64,000 nucleotides of DNA from Spirochaetales bacterium (GTDB lineage Bacteria > Spirochaetota > Spirochaetia > DSM-27196 > Alkalispirochaetaceae): positions 1-64,000 of the forward strand of contig JANQHT010000079.1 in NCBI GenBank assembly GCA_028282545.1, written 5' to 3'. Positions 56,267-64,000 of the stretch are shown piece by piece (within the stretch, counting starts at the first letter, position 1; the number at the start of each line of letters is the position of its first letter). Position numbers and translations under genes: made by a program. Under the pieces are notes generated by a model. That model was not told where the DNA came from and did not search any database. It saw nothing but the letters and a program-made list of their open reading frames with translations.

Positions 56267-58635
56267 GCAACGAATCGACAAACAAGACGATTGCCGTCGT
56301 CGGAAACCCGAACTGCGGGAAAACAACGGTTTTTAACGGCTTGACCGGCTCCCGACAACGCGTTGGGAACTGGCCCGGAGTAACCGTCGAAAAAAAACAG
56401 GGAACCATGGTGGTGGAGTCACCGTCGCTCAAGATGGTTTCCGGCGGCTTCTCCGCTGAGGAGGCCGTCGGAGTCGCGACTGCCACCGCGCCGTCGGGTA
56501 CGTCCCTCGAGGTAATCGACCTGCCCGGAATCTACTCGTTGAACGCCTCCAGCGAAGACGAGATCATCGCCCGTGATTTTGTACTCGACGGCGACTACGA
56601 CCTCGTCGTAAACATCGTGGACGCGGCTAACCTGGAGCGAAACCTCTACCTGACGCTGCAACTGATCGAGATGGACGTGCCCCTGCTGGTGGTCTTGAAC
56701 ATGATGGACGTAGCCAAACAACGGGGAATCTCCGTTGAACCGGAGCACCTCGCAACGCACCTGGGGTGCCCCGTTGTTCCGTCGGTGGCGATCTCGCGAG
56801 AGGGGATCCAGGCGATCACCGCAGCCGTGGGATCGGCCCTTGCAAACCCGAGCGCGTCAACGGCGCGGGTCCACTATCCGGAACAGATCGAGGCGATCAT
56901 CTCCGAGTGGTCTGAACCGCTCGAACGCGACAAGGACCGGATCGGACTGCCCGTGCGCTACACGGCGCTACGCCTTGTGGAGGGAGACGAGTTGGTGCAA
57001 CGCGTGGTAGACACGGCCGGTTCGATTGACCGCGCCGACCGGGAAGAGCGGCTGGCGCGGTTGCGGCGGGACGTGGGTGACGAACTCGACATCGCTGTGG
57101 CCGACGGACGCTACGGTTTTATCCACGGCGTGAGCCGTGACGTGGTAAAACGAAAACTGACCAAGGAGACGGTCACCGAGAAAATCGACAACGTGGTGAT
57201 GAACCGGTGGCTCGGGCTCCCGATCTTCCTGGGCGCGATGTACGTGGTCTTCTGGGCGACGATCGCGGTAGGCGGTGCCTTCATCGATTTCTTCGATATC
57301 TTCTTCGGGACCATATTCGTCGACGGCTTTGGTGAACTGCTCGGCACCGTAGGCGCCCCGGAATGGCTCATTGGAATCCTGGCCAACGGCGTCGGGGCGG
57401 GTATTCAAACCGTTGCGACCTTTGTCCCCATCATCTTCATGATGTTCTTCATGCTGGCCCTGATCGAAGACTCGGGTTACATGGCGCGAGCCGGTTTTGT
57501 CATGGACCGGGTGATGAAACTGGTGGGTCTGCCGGGCAAGTCTTTTGTGCCGATGCTCGTCGGTTTCGGCTGCACCGTTCCGGCGATCTCCGGGACGCGA
57601 ACGCTCGACTCAAAAAAAGATCGGTTCATGACGATGTACATGGCGCCTTTTATGAGCTGCGGCGCACGCCTTCCAGTCTACGCGCTCTTTGCCGCCGCCC
57701 TCTTCGCGGGGCGTTCGGGTTTGGTCGTCTTCTCGCTCTACGTTGCCGGTATCGTCCTGTCGGTCCTCACCGGCCTTCTGTTGAAGTTCACCCTCTTCGG
57801 CGGCGAATACTCACACTTCGTCATGGAGTTGCCCACCTATCACGCCCCGCGATTGCGGGCGATACTCAAATCGGCGTGGGTCAGACTTCGCGTTTTTGTT
57901 GTCCGGGCGGGTATTACCATCACCATCGTGGTGGCCGTCCTGGCGGTCCTGAACTCGGTTGGAACCGACGGGTCCTTCGGTAACGAAGACACCGAAACAT
58001 CGGTCCTGGCGGCGATCGGGCGCGGGATTACGCCGGTGTTCGAACCAATGGGAGTCCAGGAGGACAACTGGCCCGCCACGGTGGGCCTCTTCACCGGTCT
58101 CTTCGCAAAGGAAGCGGTCGTAGGCACGTTGAGTTCGCTCTACAGTCAAAACGCCGCCGATGAGGAAGAAGGTGCCGACGGCGGGTTTGATTTCTGGGGC
58201 GGTATCGGCGAGTCCTTCGCTACGATTCCCGCCAACCTTGCCGGCGTGTTCGGTGCCCTCGGTGATCCTCTCGGGCTCGGCCTCATCAGCGACGACCAGG
58301 AGTTCGTTGCCGGCGAGCTTGAAGTTGAAGACTCGCTCTTCGGACGTATGCGGGCACACTTTAACGGGCCCGGTGCTTACGCGTACCTGCTTTTTGTGCT
58401 GATCTACTTCCCGTGCGTTGCCGCGCTCGGAGCGGCAATCCGCGAAATGGGACACGGCTACGGGTGGCTCCTGGCCGGGTACTTGACCGTTCTGGCCTGG
58501 GCGGTATCGACGATCGTCTACCAGGCGGCAACGGGCGACAACCCTGTCTTTATTGCGGTTGGTGCCACGGTTCTCGCTGCGATCGTCGCGCTGTTCGCGG
58601 CCGTCGGTAAACGAAGCCGGGCCGCGGTCGCGTGA
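56263..58635 (+). CDS. feoB: FeoB ferrous iron transporter
   Basis: 790 residues. The N-terminal G domain has GNPNCGKTT (G1), VTVEKK (G2), DLPGIYSLNA (G3) and NMMD (G4), followed by the helical GDI domain and a membrane domain with two Gate motifs; the first is PMLVGFGCTVPAISGTRTL. The usual CxxCAR-like second gate appears as PFMSCGARLPVYALF. It imports Fe(II) across the inner membrane in a GTP-dependent way. A short insert near residues 45-75 (EEAVGVATATAPSGT) separates G2 and G3. It is followed at once by a feoC-like gene. Confidence 0.95.
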   Translation: MSNESTNKTIAVVGNPNCGKTTVFNGLTGSRQRVGNWPGVTVEKKQGTMVVESPSLKMVSGGFSAEEAVGVATATAPSGTSLEVIDLPGIYSLNASSEDEIIARDFVLDGDYDLVVNIVDAANLERNLYLTLQLIEMDVPLLVVLNMMDVAKQRGISVEPEHLATHLGCPVVPSVAISREGIQAITAAVGSALANPSASTARVHYPEQIEAIISEWSEPLERDKDRIGLPVRYTALRLVEGDELVQRVVDTAGSIDRADREERLARLRRDVGDELDIAVADGRYGFIHGVSRDVVKRKLTKETVTEKIDNVVMNRWLGLPIFLGAMYVVFWATIAVGGAFIDFFDIFFGTIFVDGFGELLGTVGAPEWLIGILANGVGAGIQTVATFVPIIFMMFFMLALIEDSGYMARAGFVMDRVMKLVGLPGKSFVPMLVGFGCTVPAISGTRTLDSKKDRFMTMYMAPFMSCGARLPVYALFAAALFAGRSGLVVFSLYVAGIVLSVLTGLLLKFTLFGGEYSHFVMELPTYHAPRLRAILKSAWVRLRVFVVRAGITITIVVAVLAVLNSVGTDGSFGNEDTETSVLAAIGRGITPVFEPMGVQEDNWPATVGLFTGLFAKEAVVGTLSSLYSQNAADEEEGADGGFDFWGGIGESFATIPANLAGVFGALGDPLGLGLISDDQEFVAGELEVEDSLFGRMRAHFNGPGAYAYLLFVLIYFPCVAALGAAIREMGHGYGWLLAGYLTVLAWAVSTIVYQAATGDNPVFIAVGATVLAAIVALFAAVGKRSRAAVA

Positions 58636-58940
58636 TTTCCGCCGTCCGCGCATCGCTACGGCGCCTCGGCAGCGCGACGCTTGATGAACTCCGCGCGGAC
58701 GCGCGGTGTTCGCGGGCAGGCGCGGAGGCGGCCCTAGCGTATCTCCTTGAACGGGGATACGCGGTGCCGGTCGTTGATGACCCACACGCGTTTCCCGGCG
58801 AATCGTGTTCGCCCAGAGCGTGCGGTGGATGCCCGACCGTTGCCGCGTGTCCCGGCGCCGGCGGCACCTCATCCGCAGAGCCGGGGCCGGCGGTGGCCGT
58901 GAAGCCACTCGTGCCGACGTTGTACGTGTCGACAAGATAA
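58632..58940 (+). CDS. FeoC-like winged helix protein with Cys cluster
   Basis: 102 residues starting at GTG 58632 inside the feoB stop. The N-terminal half (SAVRASLRRLGSATLDELRA then EAALAYLLERGYAVPV) fits the FeoC winged helix. The C-terminal half holds Cys59, Cys64, Cys67 and Cys73 (SPRACGGCPTVAAC), a possible iron-sulfur or zinc site similar to that in Klebsiella FeoC. FeoC is thought to stabilise FeoB or sense oxygen. The tail after the Cys is Ala/Gly/Pro-rich. The position right after feoB strengthens the assignment. Confidence 0.75.
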   Translation: MISAVRASLRRLGSATLDELRADARCSRAGAEAALAYLLERGYAVPVVDDPHAFPGESCSPRACGGCPTVAACPGAGGTSSAEPGPAVAVKPLVPTLYVSTR

Positions 58941-59101
58941 GCGCCCCCGGTTACATCTCAACGATTGAACGCCGAGTCGAACTCGTGTTCGAGGTTGAAC
59001 CGGCCAACGCCAACATCCTGGCCCGGGCGTTTCCCGGCGCGGAGGCCCACGGAGGCATTCCGGGGTTGGAAGTGCGTTTGGTTAGGCGTAAGCTCGACGT
59101 C

Positions 59102-60007
59102 ATGGGGGATGGCGAGACTCCTTCCAAATTGCGGTGTTACCTCGTTTCCGACCTCCATGGTGAGATTGCGAAGTATGAACGGCTCTTCACACTTCTTCAG
59201 GACGACCCTCCGGAGGTGCTCTTCCTGGCGGGCGATCTCCTTCCGTCGTTTGCTCACTACGACCGGAATCTGGGGTTCCGTGGCAACGATTTTGTGAACG
59301 ACTATTTCCGGAACAAGCTCGAGCGGGTTCGCCGTACACTCGGCGATGGCGTTCCGGACGTGTGTGTCATTCTCGGGAACGACGACGCGCGATTCCACGA
59401 GGCTTCATTTATGCAACCGACTCACCCGCGCCTGTTTCACTACGTACACGATCGTCGAGTCTCGGTTGCCGGTTACACCGTTGTAGGCTACGCCTGCGTA
59501 CCTCCGTCACCGTTTCACAACAAGGACTGGGAACGGTATGACGTGTCCCGTTACGTTGATCCCGGTTGTGTTTCTCCAGAGGAGGGATACCTCACCGTTC
59601 CCCGTCCGGCGCGTGACCGGCGCTACACCACGATCGCCCGTGAACTCGACTCCCTGACCGCCAATATCGATTTCGCCACCACGATTATGATTTTCCATAG
59701 TCCGCCGTACGATAGTGCTCTCGATCGCGCAGCCCTGGATGGTGCATCGGTCGACGGAGTTCCCCTTGATGTTCACATTGGGAGCATCGCGATACGTCGA
59801 CTGATCGAACAACAAAAACCGCGCGTAACGCTCCACGGACACGTTCACGAAGCGTATCGCCTTACCGGACGATTCAAGGAACGGATAGGCGCCACATGGT
59901 GCCTGTCGGCGGCGGACGATAGCGATGAACTCGTCGTGGTCGAGTTTGACGCGGCACATCCCGGAAAGGCTATTCGGCGTCTGGTAGAAGTTCGGCGGGA
60001 TCAGTGA
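59102..60007 (+). CDS. Calcineurin-like metallophosphoesterase
   Basis: 301 residues. The metal-ligand motifs occur in order: LVSDLHGE (D-x-H), FLAGDLLPS (GDxx), ILGNDDARF (GNxD), MIFHSPPYD (H) and LHGHVHEAY (GHxH). The protein belongs to the class III calcineurin-like phosphoesterases, which act on a wide range of phosphodi- and monoesters. ATG 59102 gives the best family start; frames upstream overlap feoC and have no clear ribosome site. Its 3' end overlaps the convergent large gene by 38 bases. The substrate is not known. Confidence 0.82.
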   Translation: MGDGETPSKLRCYLVSDLHGEIAKYERLFTLLQDDPPEVLFLAGDLLPSFAHYDRNLGFRGNDFVNDYFRNKLERVRRTLGDGVPDVCVILGNDDARFHEASFMQPTHPRLFHYVHDRRVSVAGYTVVGYACVPPSPFHNKDWERYDVSRYVDPGCVSPEEGYLTVPRPARDRRYTTIARELDSLTANIDFATTIMIFHSPPYDSALDRAALDGASVDGVPLDVHIGSIAIRRLIEQQKPRVTLHGHVHEAYRLTGRFKERIGATWCLSAADDSDELVVVEFDAAHPGKAIRRLVEVRRDQ

Positions 60008-63000
60008 CGGCACCAATCTTGGCGGCAAAACTCGTTCGTTCCGCTATATCGCGATCGGTTACGTAGTGAACGTCCAGGAGTCCGCCCATGCGATACCCCG
60101 TCCTGAGGTAGTTCAGTTCATCCAGAGCGACACTCCATCCCTCAAGCCACATATCCATCTGCGTGAGCTCTTCCGCGTCGGCACGATGGTGGATGATGAG
60201 ATCGATATCGCTCGCCGGTCCACTGTTGCCGTTCTTGACGCTACCGATGATGTAGAGCGCATCTACGCGAAAACGGTCGCGATCTATCGAGCAGGAAATT
60301 CGTTCCGCCATTTCGTGTCGCCACCGCCAGAACTCCTCCGGGTGGTGCGTATCGACCGGGAGTTCGTCCGGATGGTCGCGGTTGACGGTTTGCCTCGGCG
60401 GCGCCAGATAGGCGAGCGCTTGGTTGATATCAGCATTGAGTAGAACTCGGAGAACTTTACCGGCGGTTACCTTCGCCACATCGATTACCGAGATGACTCG
60501 ATCCATGGTGGCGAAATCGGGAAGAAGATCGCACAACTCGTTGTGACTGGCGCGCAGGAAGCGTGTGTTGAACACACTTTCGTTGTCGGGGTAGAGCGGC
60601 ACGTAACGGATCCCCGACTCGACCAGGTCCTGGAAGAAGTGGGTTCCGAATGAGAGATCCGGTACGTAGGACTCGCCGCTGACGGCGACTTCAACGAGCA
60701 TCGCTGTATTGCTGATGTCCGCGTAGGTGACGGGGACGCCCTGCGTGATGTCGCCGCGACTCCCCCAACGCCCGGGACCCACCAGAATGAAGGCACGTTT
60801 CGGCAGCACCTGGTTCAGTGCGCCCACCGCGCGCGCAACGGTTCGCATCTCCTGTTCGTTCGAAAGGCCGGAATAGCCGCGTGCGTCAACGTACACGATG
60901 TGGGAGATATCGGGAACAGAACCGTTAGATATGTGCCTGCTGCCGCGAAAGAAAATATCGCCCTCCGACACGTTTTGCGGTATCGGCGCGGGGCGTTCAT
61001 CTGCGCCCTTGCTTTGGGGTCTGCATTGAAGCAACCAGAGCGTTTCGCCGTCGTAGGCAAACTCAACGTCAACGGCGCTTTGGAGCTCTTTCTCGAGGAC
61101 CTCCAGGATTTCCCGGATCGTTCCAACAAACTCCGTGTCCCCGATGAGTCCTTCAAAGGTGAACACAACGTCGTCTCTCTCGAAATTGATCGCGAGCCGT
61201 GACTTCCGGTCCAGTTTCCCGTCACGGTAGATTGATACACACCTGTCCACGGCGGGAAGCTCTTCTCCGTAGACGCGGAGAAAGCGATCGACCTCCACCG
61301 TCTCGAACCGGTTCTCCTCGACGTTGAGTATATCGATTCTCCGCGGCGAATAACGCACAACTTCATCCGCGGTGCTGTTGACACGGAGTTCCGGACGTCC
61401 CGGTGCGATTAAAACGGGATAGTCGTCGCTAACGCGATCGACCGCGCGTGTGCCGAGTCCGGGTACGATCCGCAACAGACCGTCGGTTCTCTCGATCCGC
61501 GGCGACCAGCGGAACTCGTTGCTGCTGAACGCAATTCCGGCACACGTCGGCAGATAGTAGGGGCCGATCCTGTTGCCCACGACCTGCTGAATGATCACAC
61601 CCATCTCTTCCCGAACGTCGAGAAGATCACGCTCCTTTCGGTACTGGATCGGATCGGGACCGAAGAGCGACGAGTATACTTCAGCCACCGCGTCGAGAAG
61701 GGCCGCCAACCGATCCTGCTTGGTACCCTGGTTGGTGAGGAAGAGGCTCTTGTACTTCCCGGAAAAGGCGGAACCAAAACGGTCTTCCAGCCGGCTGGAG
61801 GAGCGGACGATGATCGGAACCTCGCCGAGATCATCCAGCGCCATCGACAAACCATGGACTATCTCCGGCGGGAACCTCGAGTGCTTGAACAGGCGAACGA
61901 TGTGCGGGTACTCCGCGCGTATCTCCTCGATCGGCTTGTACTTCTGCTCGAACATCTCCTCCATATCGTTGTAGTTCATGAAGTAGTGGAGACTGTCTGA
62001 CGGCAGGTGCCACGTCTTTGGCGTATTGACGCGGGCAAACCGCGGATGATCCGGCGCGCATTGTCGAATGATACTCGAAGCAAGAAGAAGTCCCGCAGCC
62101 TTGCCGCCGATCACTCCGTGGCTCTTGCTCGGTATGATCATGTGATTGATCAGCTCGTAGAAATCCCGGATTGTGAGAAAACGTCGCGCAGCTCGGATGT
62201 ACTCCAGTTGGTTGGTGATCATTCGTCGGACAAGGAGAACCTGCACCCCCTTGGCCGTTGCATCGGACACTCTGAGACCATCCGGAGGGTTGAGATCGAC
62301 GAATCGACGGACAGCTTCCGCAACGTCTGCAAGTGAATGGTCCAGATTGACCAGCGTTCGATAGATGAAGCTCGCCTTGTCTTCCTGGATCCACCGTTGC
62401 AGAAGGTTGTAGATCGTGCCCCGGGCGAGGTGCTTTTCGGCGAGACCAAACACCCGTGTTCCGTGTTCGGTAACGTCCGGTGCAATTGAAAAGGGCTGGG
62501 GAACGTTTTCACCCGCATCGGTCGGAACGCCTTCGAGAAACGAACCGTAGTCGGCAACGAGTTGCGCGGCTCCGGGTATCTCGTGCCACCCCAGATACGT
62601 CAGCATCTTCCGCACCATGCGCGCGTACAATTTCTGATCCGTTCGCTGCAGGAGTTCGACCACCGTTTGCCAACGGTGCGCGCCGGCAGCCACCGCTACC
62701 TTGTTGCCGGTGCGGAAATGCTCCAACTCTTCCACTAGGCGGCGCAGTTCCTGGTGTTCAAGAGCCTCGGAAATCCGGCGAGCAATTGTCTGTAGGAGTT
62801 GCTCCTCCTCCGGGAGAAAGTGGCGCGGCGTACTCGGTCCGCCGGATTCGTACGCCACGGCGATCTCGCCGACCTCTTCGCCGTGTTTTGAGATCGGTGC
62901 CGTTATCATCGATACACTCTCGGCAAAGCCCGTGCTTCGAAAAACCTTGTCATCGATGGAAATCCTCGCCGAACAGATCGAGGGGAACTCCCACGCCGGG

Positions 63001-63152
63001 GGTATTGAGTCGACGATCTGGAGATATGCTTCGTCGGGTAGTTCCTGGTGGTCCCGGAGTATCTCCTCAATGTGGTACACGCACGTGAGCTCTTTAGCTC
63101 GTTCGCGGAGCTGTGCAACGAGGTCGTCGGGGCCGTCTACTCGCTCCGGCAT
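59970..63152 (-). CDS. Large fusion: GAF-like sensor, PEP/pyruvate-binding domain and nucleotidyltransferase
   Basis: 1060 residues. An N-terminal part (YHIEEILRDHQELPDEAYLQ then ISIDDKVFRSTGFAESVSMI) looks like a GAF-type sensor followed by a coiled coil. From about residue 340 comes a pyruvate phosphate dikinase / PEP synthase ATP-binding domain (SHGVIGGKAAGLLLASSIIR, VPIIVRSSSRLEDRFGSAFS, VEFAYDGETLWLLQCRPQS). The phosphohistidine and PEP domains of those enzymes are absent. The C-terminal part (YIIGSVKNGNSGPASDIDLI) is a nucleotidyltransferase with GS and DxD motifs. It may be a regulatory or signalling transferase. It starts three bases after the glutamate dehydrogenase stop, implying an operon. 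Confidence 0.75.
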   Translation of the reverse strand: MPERVDGPDDLVAQLRERAKELTCVYHIEEILRDHQELPDEAYLQIVDSIPPAWEFPSICSARISIDDKVFRSTGFAESVSMITAPISKHGEEVGEIAVAYESGGPSTPRHFLPEEEQLLQTIARRISEALEHQELRRLVEELEHFRTGNKVAVAAGAHRWQTVVELLQRTDQKLYARMVRKMLTYLGWHEIPGAAQLVADYGSFLEGVPTDAGENVPQPFSIAPDVTEHGTRVFGLAEKHLARGTIYNLLQRWIQEDKASFIYRTLVNLDHSLADVAEAVRRFVDLNPPDGLRVSDATAKGVQVLLVRRMITNQLEYIRAARRFLTIRDFYELINHMIIPSKSHGVIGGKAAGLLLASSIIRQCAPDHPRFARVNTPKTWHLPSDSLHYFMNYNDMEEMFEQKYKPIEEIRAEYPHIVRLFKHSRFPPEIVHGLSMALDDLGEVPIIVRSSSRLEDRFGSAFSGKYKSLFLTNQGTKQDRLAALLDAVAEVYSSLFGPDPIQYRKERDLLDVREEMGVIIQQVVGNRIGPYYLPTCAGIAFSSNEFRWSPRIERTDGLLRIVPGLGTRAVDRVSDDYPVLIAPGRPELRVNSTADEVVRYSPRRIDILNVEENRFETVEVDRFLRVYGEELPAVDRCVSIYRDGKLDRKSRLAINFERDDVVFTFEGLIGDTEFVGTIREILEVLEKELQSAVDVEFAYDGETLWLLQCRPQSKGADERPAPIPQNVSEGDIFFRGSRHISNGSVPDISHIVYVDARGYSGLSNEQEMRTVARAVGALNQVLPKRAFILVGPGRWGSRGDITQGVPVTYADISNTAMLVEVAVSGESYVPDLSFGTHFFQDLVESGIRYVPLYPDNESVFNTRFLRASHNELCDLLPDFATMDRVISVIDVAKVTAGKVLRVLLNADINQALAYLAPPRQTVNRDHPDELPVDTHHPEEFWRWRHEMAERISCSIDRDRFRVDALYIIGSVKNGNSGPASDIDLIIHHRADAEELTQMDMWLEGWSVALDELNYLRTGYRMGGLLDVHYVTDRDIAERTSFAAKIGAVTDPAELLPDAE

Positions 63153-63155
63153 CGG

Positions 63156-64000
63156 CTATATCCAACCGCGATCGTGACACGCCCGTGCAACACGATCGAC
63201 CGCGATGACGTACGCCGCGTCGCGAAATGGCAGTGACTTCCGCTCGGCCAGGTCGGCAACTGCCAGGAAGGCTTCAGTCATCTTCACCCGCAGCCGCCCA
63301 ATAACCTCGTCGCGCGTCCAGTAGTAGTTCATATTGCTCTGGACTTGTTCGAAATAGCTGCACGTTACTCCTCCCGCGTTTGCCAGAATGTCGGGAATAA
63401 CGGTGATACCGCGGTCGATCAACTCCTGCATCGCTTCCGGTGTTGTTGGTCCGTTGGCTCCTTCGGCAATCACGCGGACCGAATCGGGTATGGACGATAC
63501 ATTCTCGACCGTTATCTGATTTTCAAGAGCCGCCGGGATCAGGACTTCCACCGGTTGGCAAAGCCACGATTCGCCGTCCAGAACCTCGTACCCCAGTGCC
63601 TTTGCTTTTTTGAGATCAATATCGCCGTAACGGTCGGCACAGCCGCGCAGTTCTTCGAGGTCAATTCCGTCGCGTTTGCGGTACGTGTAGGCGCGCCGGT
63701 CTTTCTGGTTCCAGCAGGCGACCGAAACCACTCGACCGCCGAGTTCGCAATAGAGCGCGATTGCCGCCTGTCCTACCGATCCAAAGCCCTGAACCGATGC
63801 GCGCGTTTCCTCCGTACGCAAGCCAAGCGTCCGGAGAGCCTCGGTTAGGTTGTACACGACGCCGTAGCCGGTTGCCTCTCTGCGGCCAAGAGAGCCGCCC
63901 ATGCCAACGGGCTTGCCGGTGAACGCACCGGGAAACCGACCTCCGGTCATCGTCTCGTATTCATCGAGCATCCACAGCATATGCTGTGCGCTCGTCATAA
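63156..64000 (-). CDS. Glu/Leu/Phe/Val dehydrogenase, 5' end outside window
   Basis: The visible 281 residues are the C-terminal two thirds of a glutamate dehydrogenase-family enzyme: GGSLGRREATGYGVVYNLTE, the NAD-binding turn VQGFGSVGQAAIALY, IPAALENQITVENV, VIAEGANGPTTPEA and IPDILANAGGVTCSYFE. The N-terminal dimer domain with the catalytic Lys lies beyond base 64000; the Met at 63998 is internal to the domain (QHMLWMLDEYE context). It oxidises glutamate to 2-oxoglutarate or the reverse. It is directly followed by the large GAF/PEP-binding fusion, which might control it. Confidence 0.9.
   Translation of the reverse strand, partial: MTSAQHMLWMLDEYETMTGGRFPGAFTGKPVGMGGSLGRREATGYGVVYNLTEALRTLGLRTEETRASVQGFGSVGQAAIALYCELGGRVVSVACWNQKDRRAYTYRKRDGIDLEELRGCADRYGDIDLKKAKALGYEVLDGESWLCQPVEVLIPAALENQITVENVSSIPDSVRVIAEGANGPTTPEAMQELIDRGITVIPDILANAGGVTCSYFEQVQSNMNYYWTRDEVIGRLRVKMTEAFLAVADLAERKSLPFRDAAYVIAVDRVARACHDRGWI

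Noticed and set aside
57811-58935. A 374-codon minus-strand frame
   Set aside because: Antisense to feoB and feoC-like genes.
1-64000. tRNA, rRNA, CRISPR arrays and insertion sequences
   Set aside because: None recognised: no cloverleaf, no regular repeat-spacer array and no transposase text in any frame.

Overview
The window looks like a chromosomal segment of a free-living, anaerobic or facultative spirochaete. It is GC-rich with closely packed operons. The lineage call rests mainly on the exported binding proteins, whose signal peptides end in a Gly-Gly or Gly-Ser step followed by an acidic stretch (FAGGEAESED, FAAGSQEESS, FAGGTRENTA, SAGGVEETPE), a style common in Spirochaeta-like genomes. 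Anaerobic metabolism is indicated by a class III ribonucleotide reductase, a hybrid cluster protein, FeoB and a HutW-type anaerobic haem-degrading enzyme. No rRNA, tRNA or CRISPR array was recognised.

Layout. 1-2770: two PIN-domain toxin-antitoxin pairs flank a DUF4143 ATPase gene that carries an in-frame TGA; this looks like an accessory-island edge. 2874-12353 (minus): a carbohydrate uptake and catabolism operon (XRE-cupin regulator, cupin, zinc alcohol dehydrogenase, RbsCBA-type ABC transporter, SDR, cyclase-family hydrolase, transketolase). 12600-20245 (plus): a broken PhyH-like gene, an AraC regulator, a TRAP transporter and three catabolic genes (HIBADH-type dehydrogenase, TIM-barrel isomerase, URO-D-like protein). 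20285-23310 (minus): lipoprotein, glycosyltransferase, a possible micro-protein and a degenerate acyltransferase.

23501-31871 is the anaerobic core. NrdD lacks its glycyl-radical loop; the loop lies on the next, overlapping gene, fused to a glutaredoxin-like domain, and nrdG follows. Next comes a Crp/Fnr regulator divergent from a three-gene cassette (DUF1858-plus-binding-protein-fold protein, HypB/CobW-like GTPase, orphan ABC ATPase) that leads into hcp. Near-identical Fnr-type boxes stand before the cassette and before hcp, which suggests one nitrosative/redox-stress regulon and a possible maturation system for Hcp.

32129-46890 is iron and haem: a long minus-strand operon running from a BilS-like flavodoxin and a haem ABC transporter through HutW, ExbB, ExbD, TonB and a TonB-dependent receptor to an HmuY-like lipoprotein; then a flavodoxin, a truncated paralogue of the Hcp-cassette protein, and a second iron ABC operon. 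46980-52383: a NifU-like scaffold, then a metal ABC operon arranged like chlamydial ytgABCD, with one permease fused to a DtxR-like repressor and the other carrying a zinc-ribbon insert and a winged helix. 52413-55646: an exported transglutaminase-like protein, aroA and a HAD phosphatase. 56033-58940: feoA, feoB and a Cys-rich feoC-like gene. 59102-64000: a metallophosphoesterase, a large GAF/PEP-binding/nucleotidyltransferase fusion and a partial glutamate dehydrogenase.

Two kinds of non-coding signal tie the metal loci together: a 20-bp palindrome (AAGTTTGNCNNNNCTAACTT) in front of four iron-related genes, and a 175-177 bp nested inverted-repeat element in two inverted copies, at 47285-47461 and 55746-55920.
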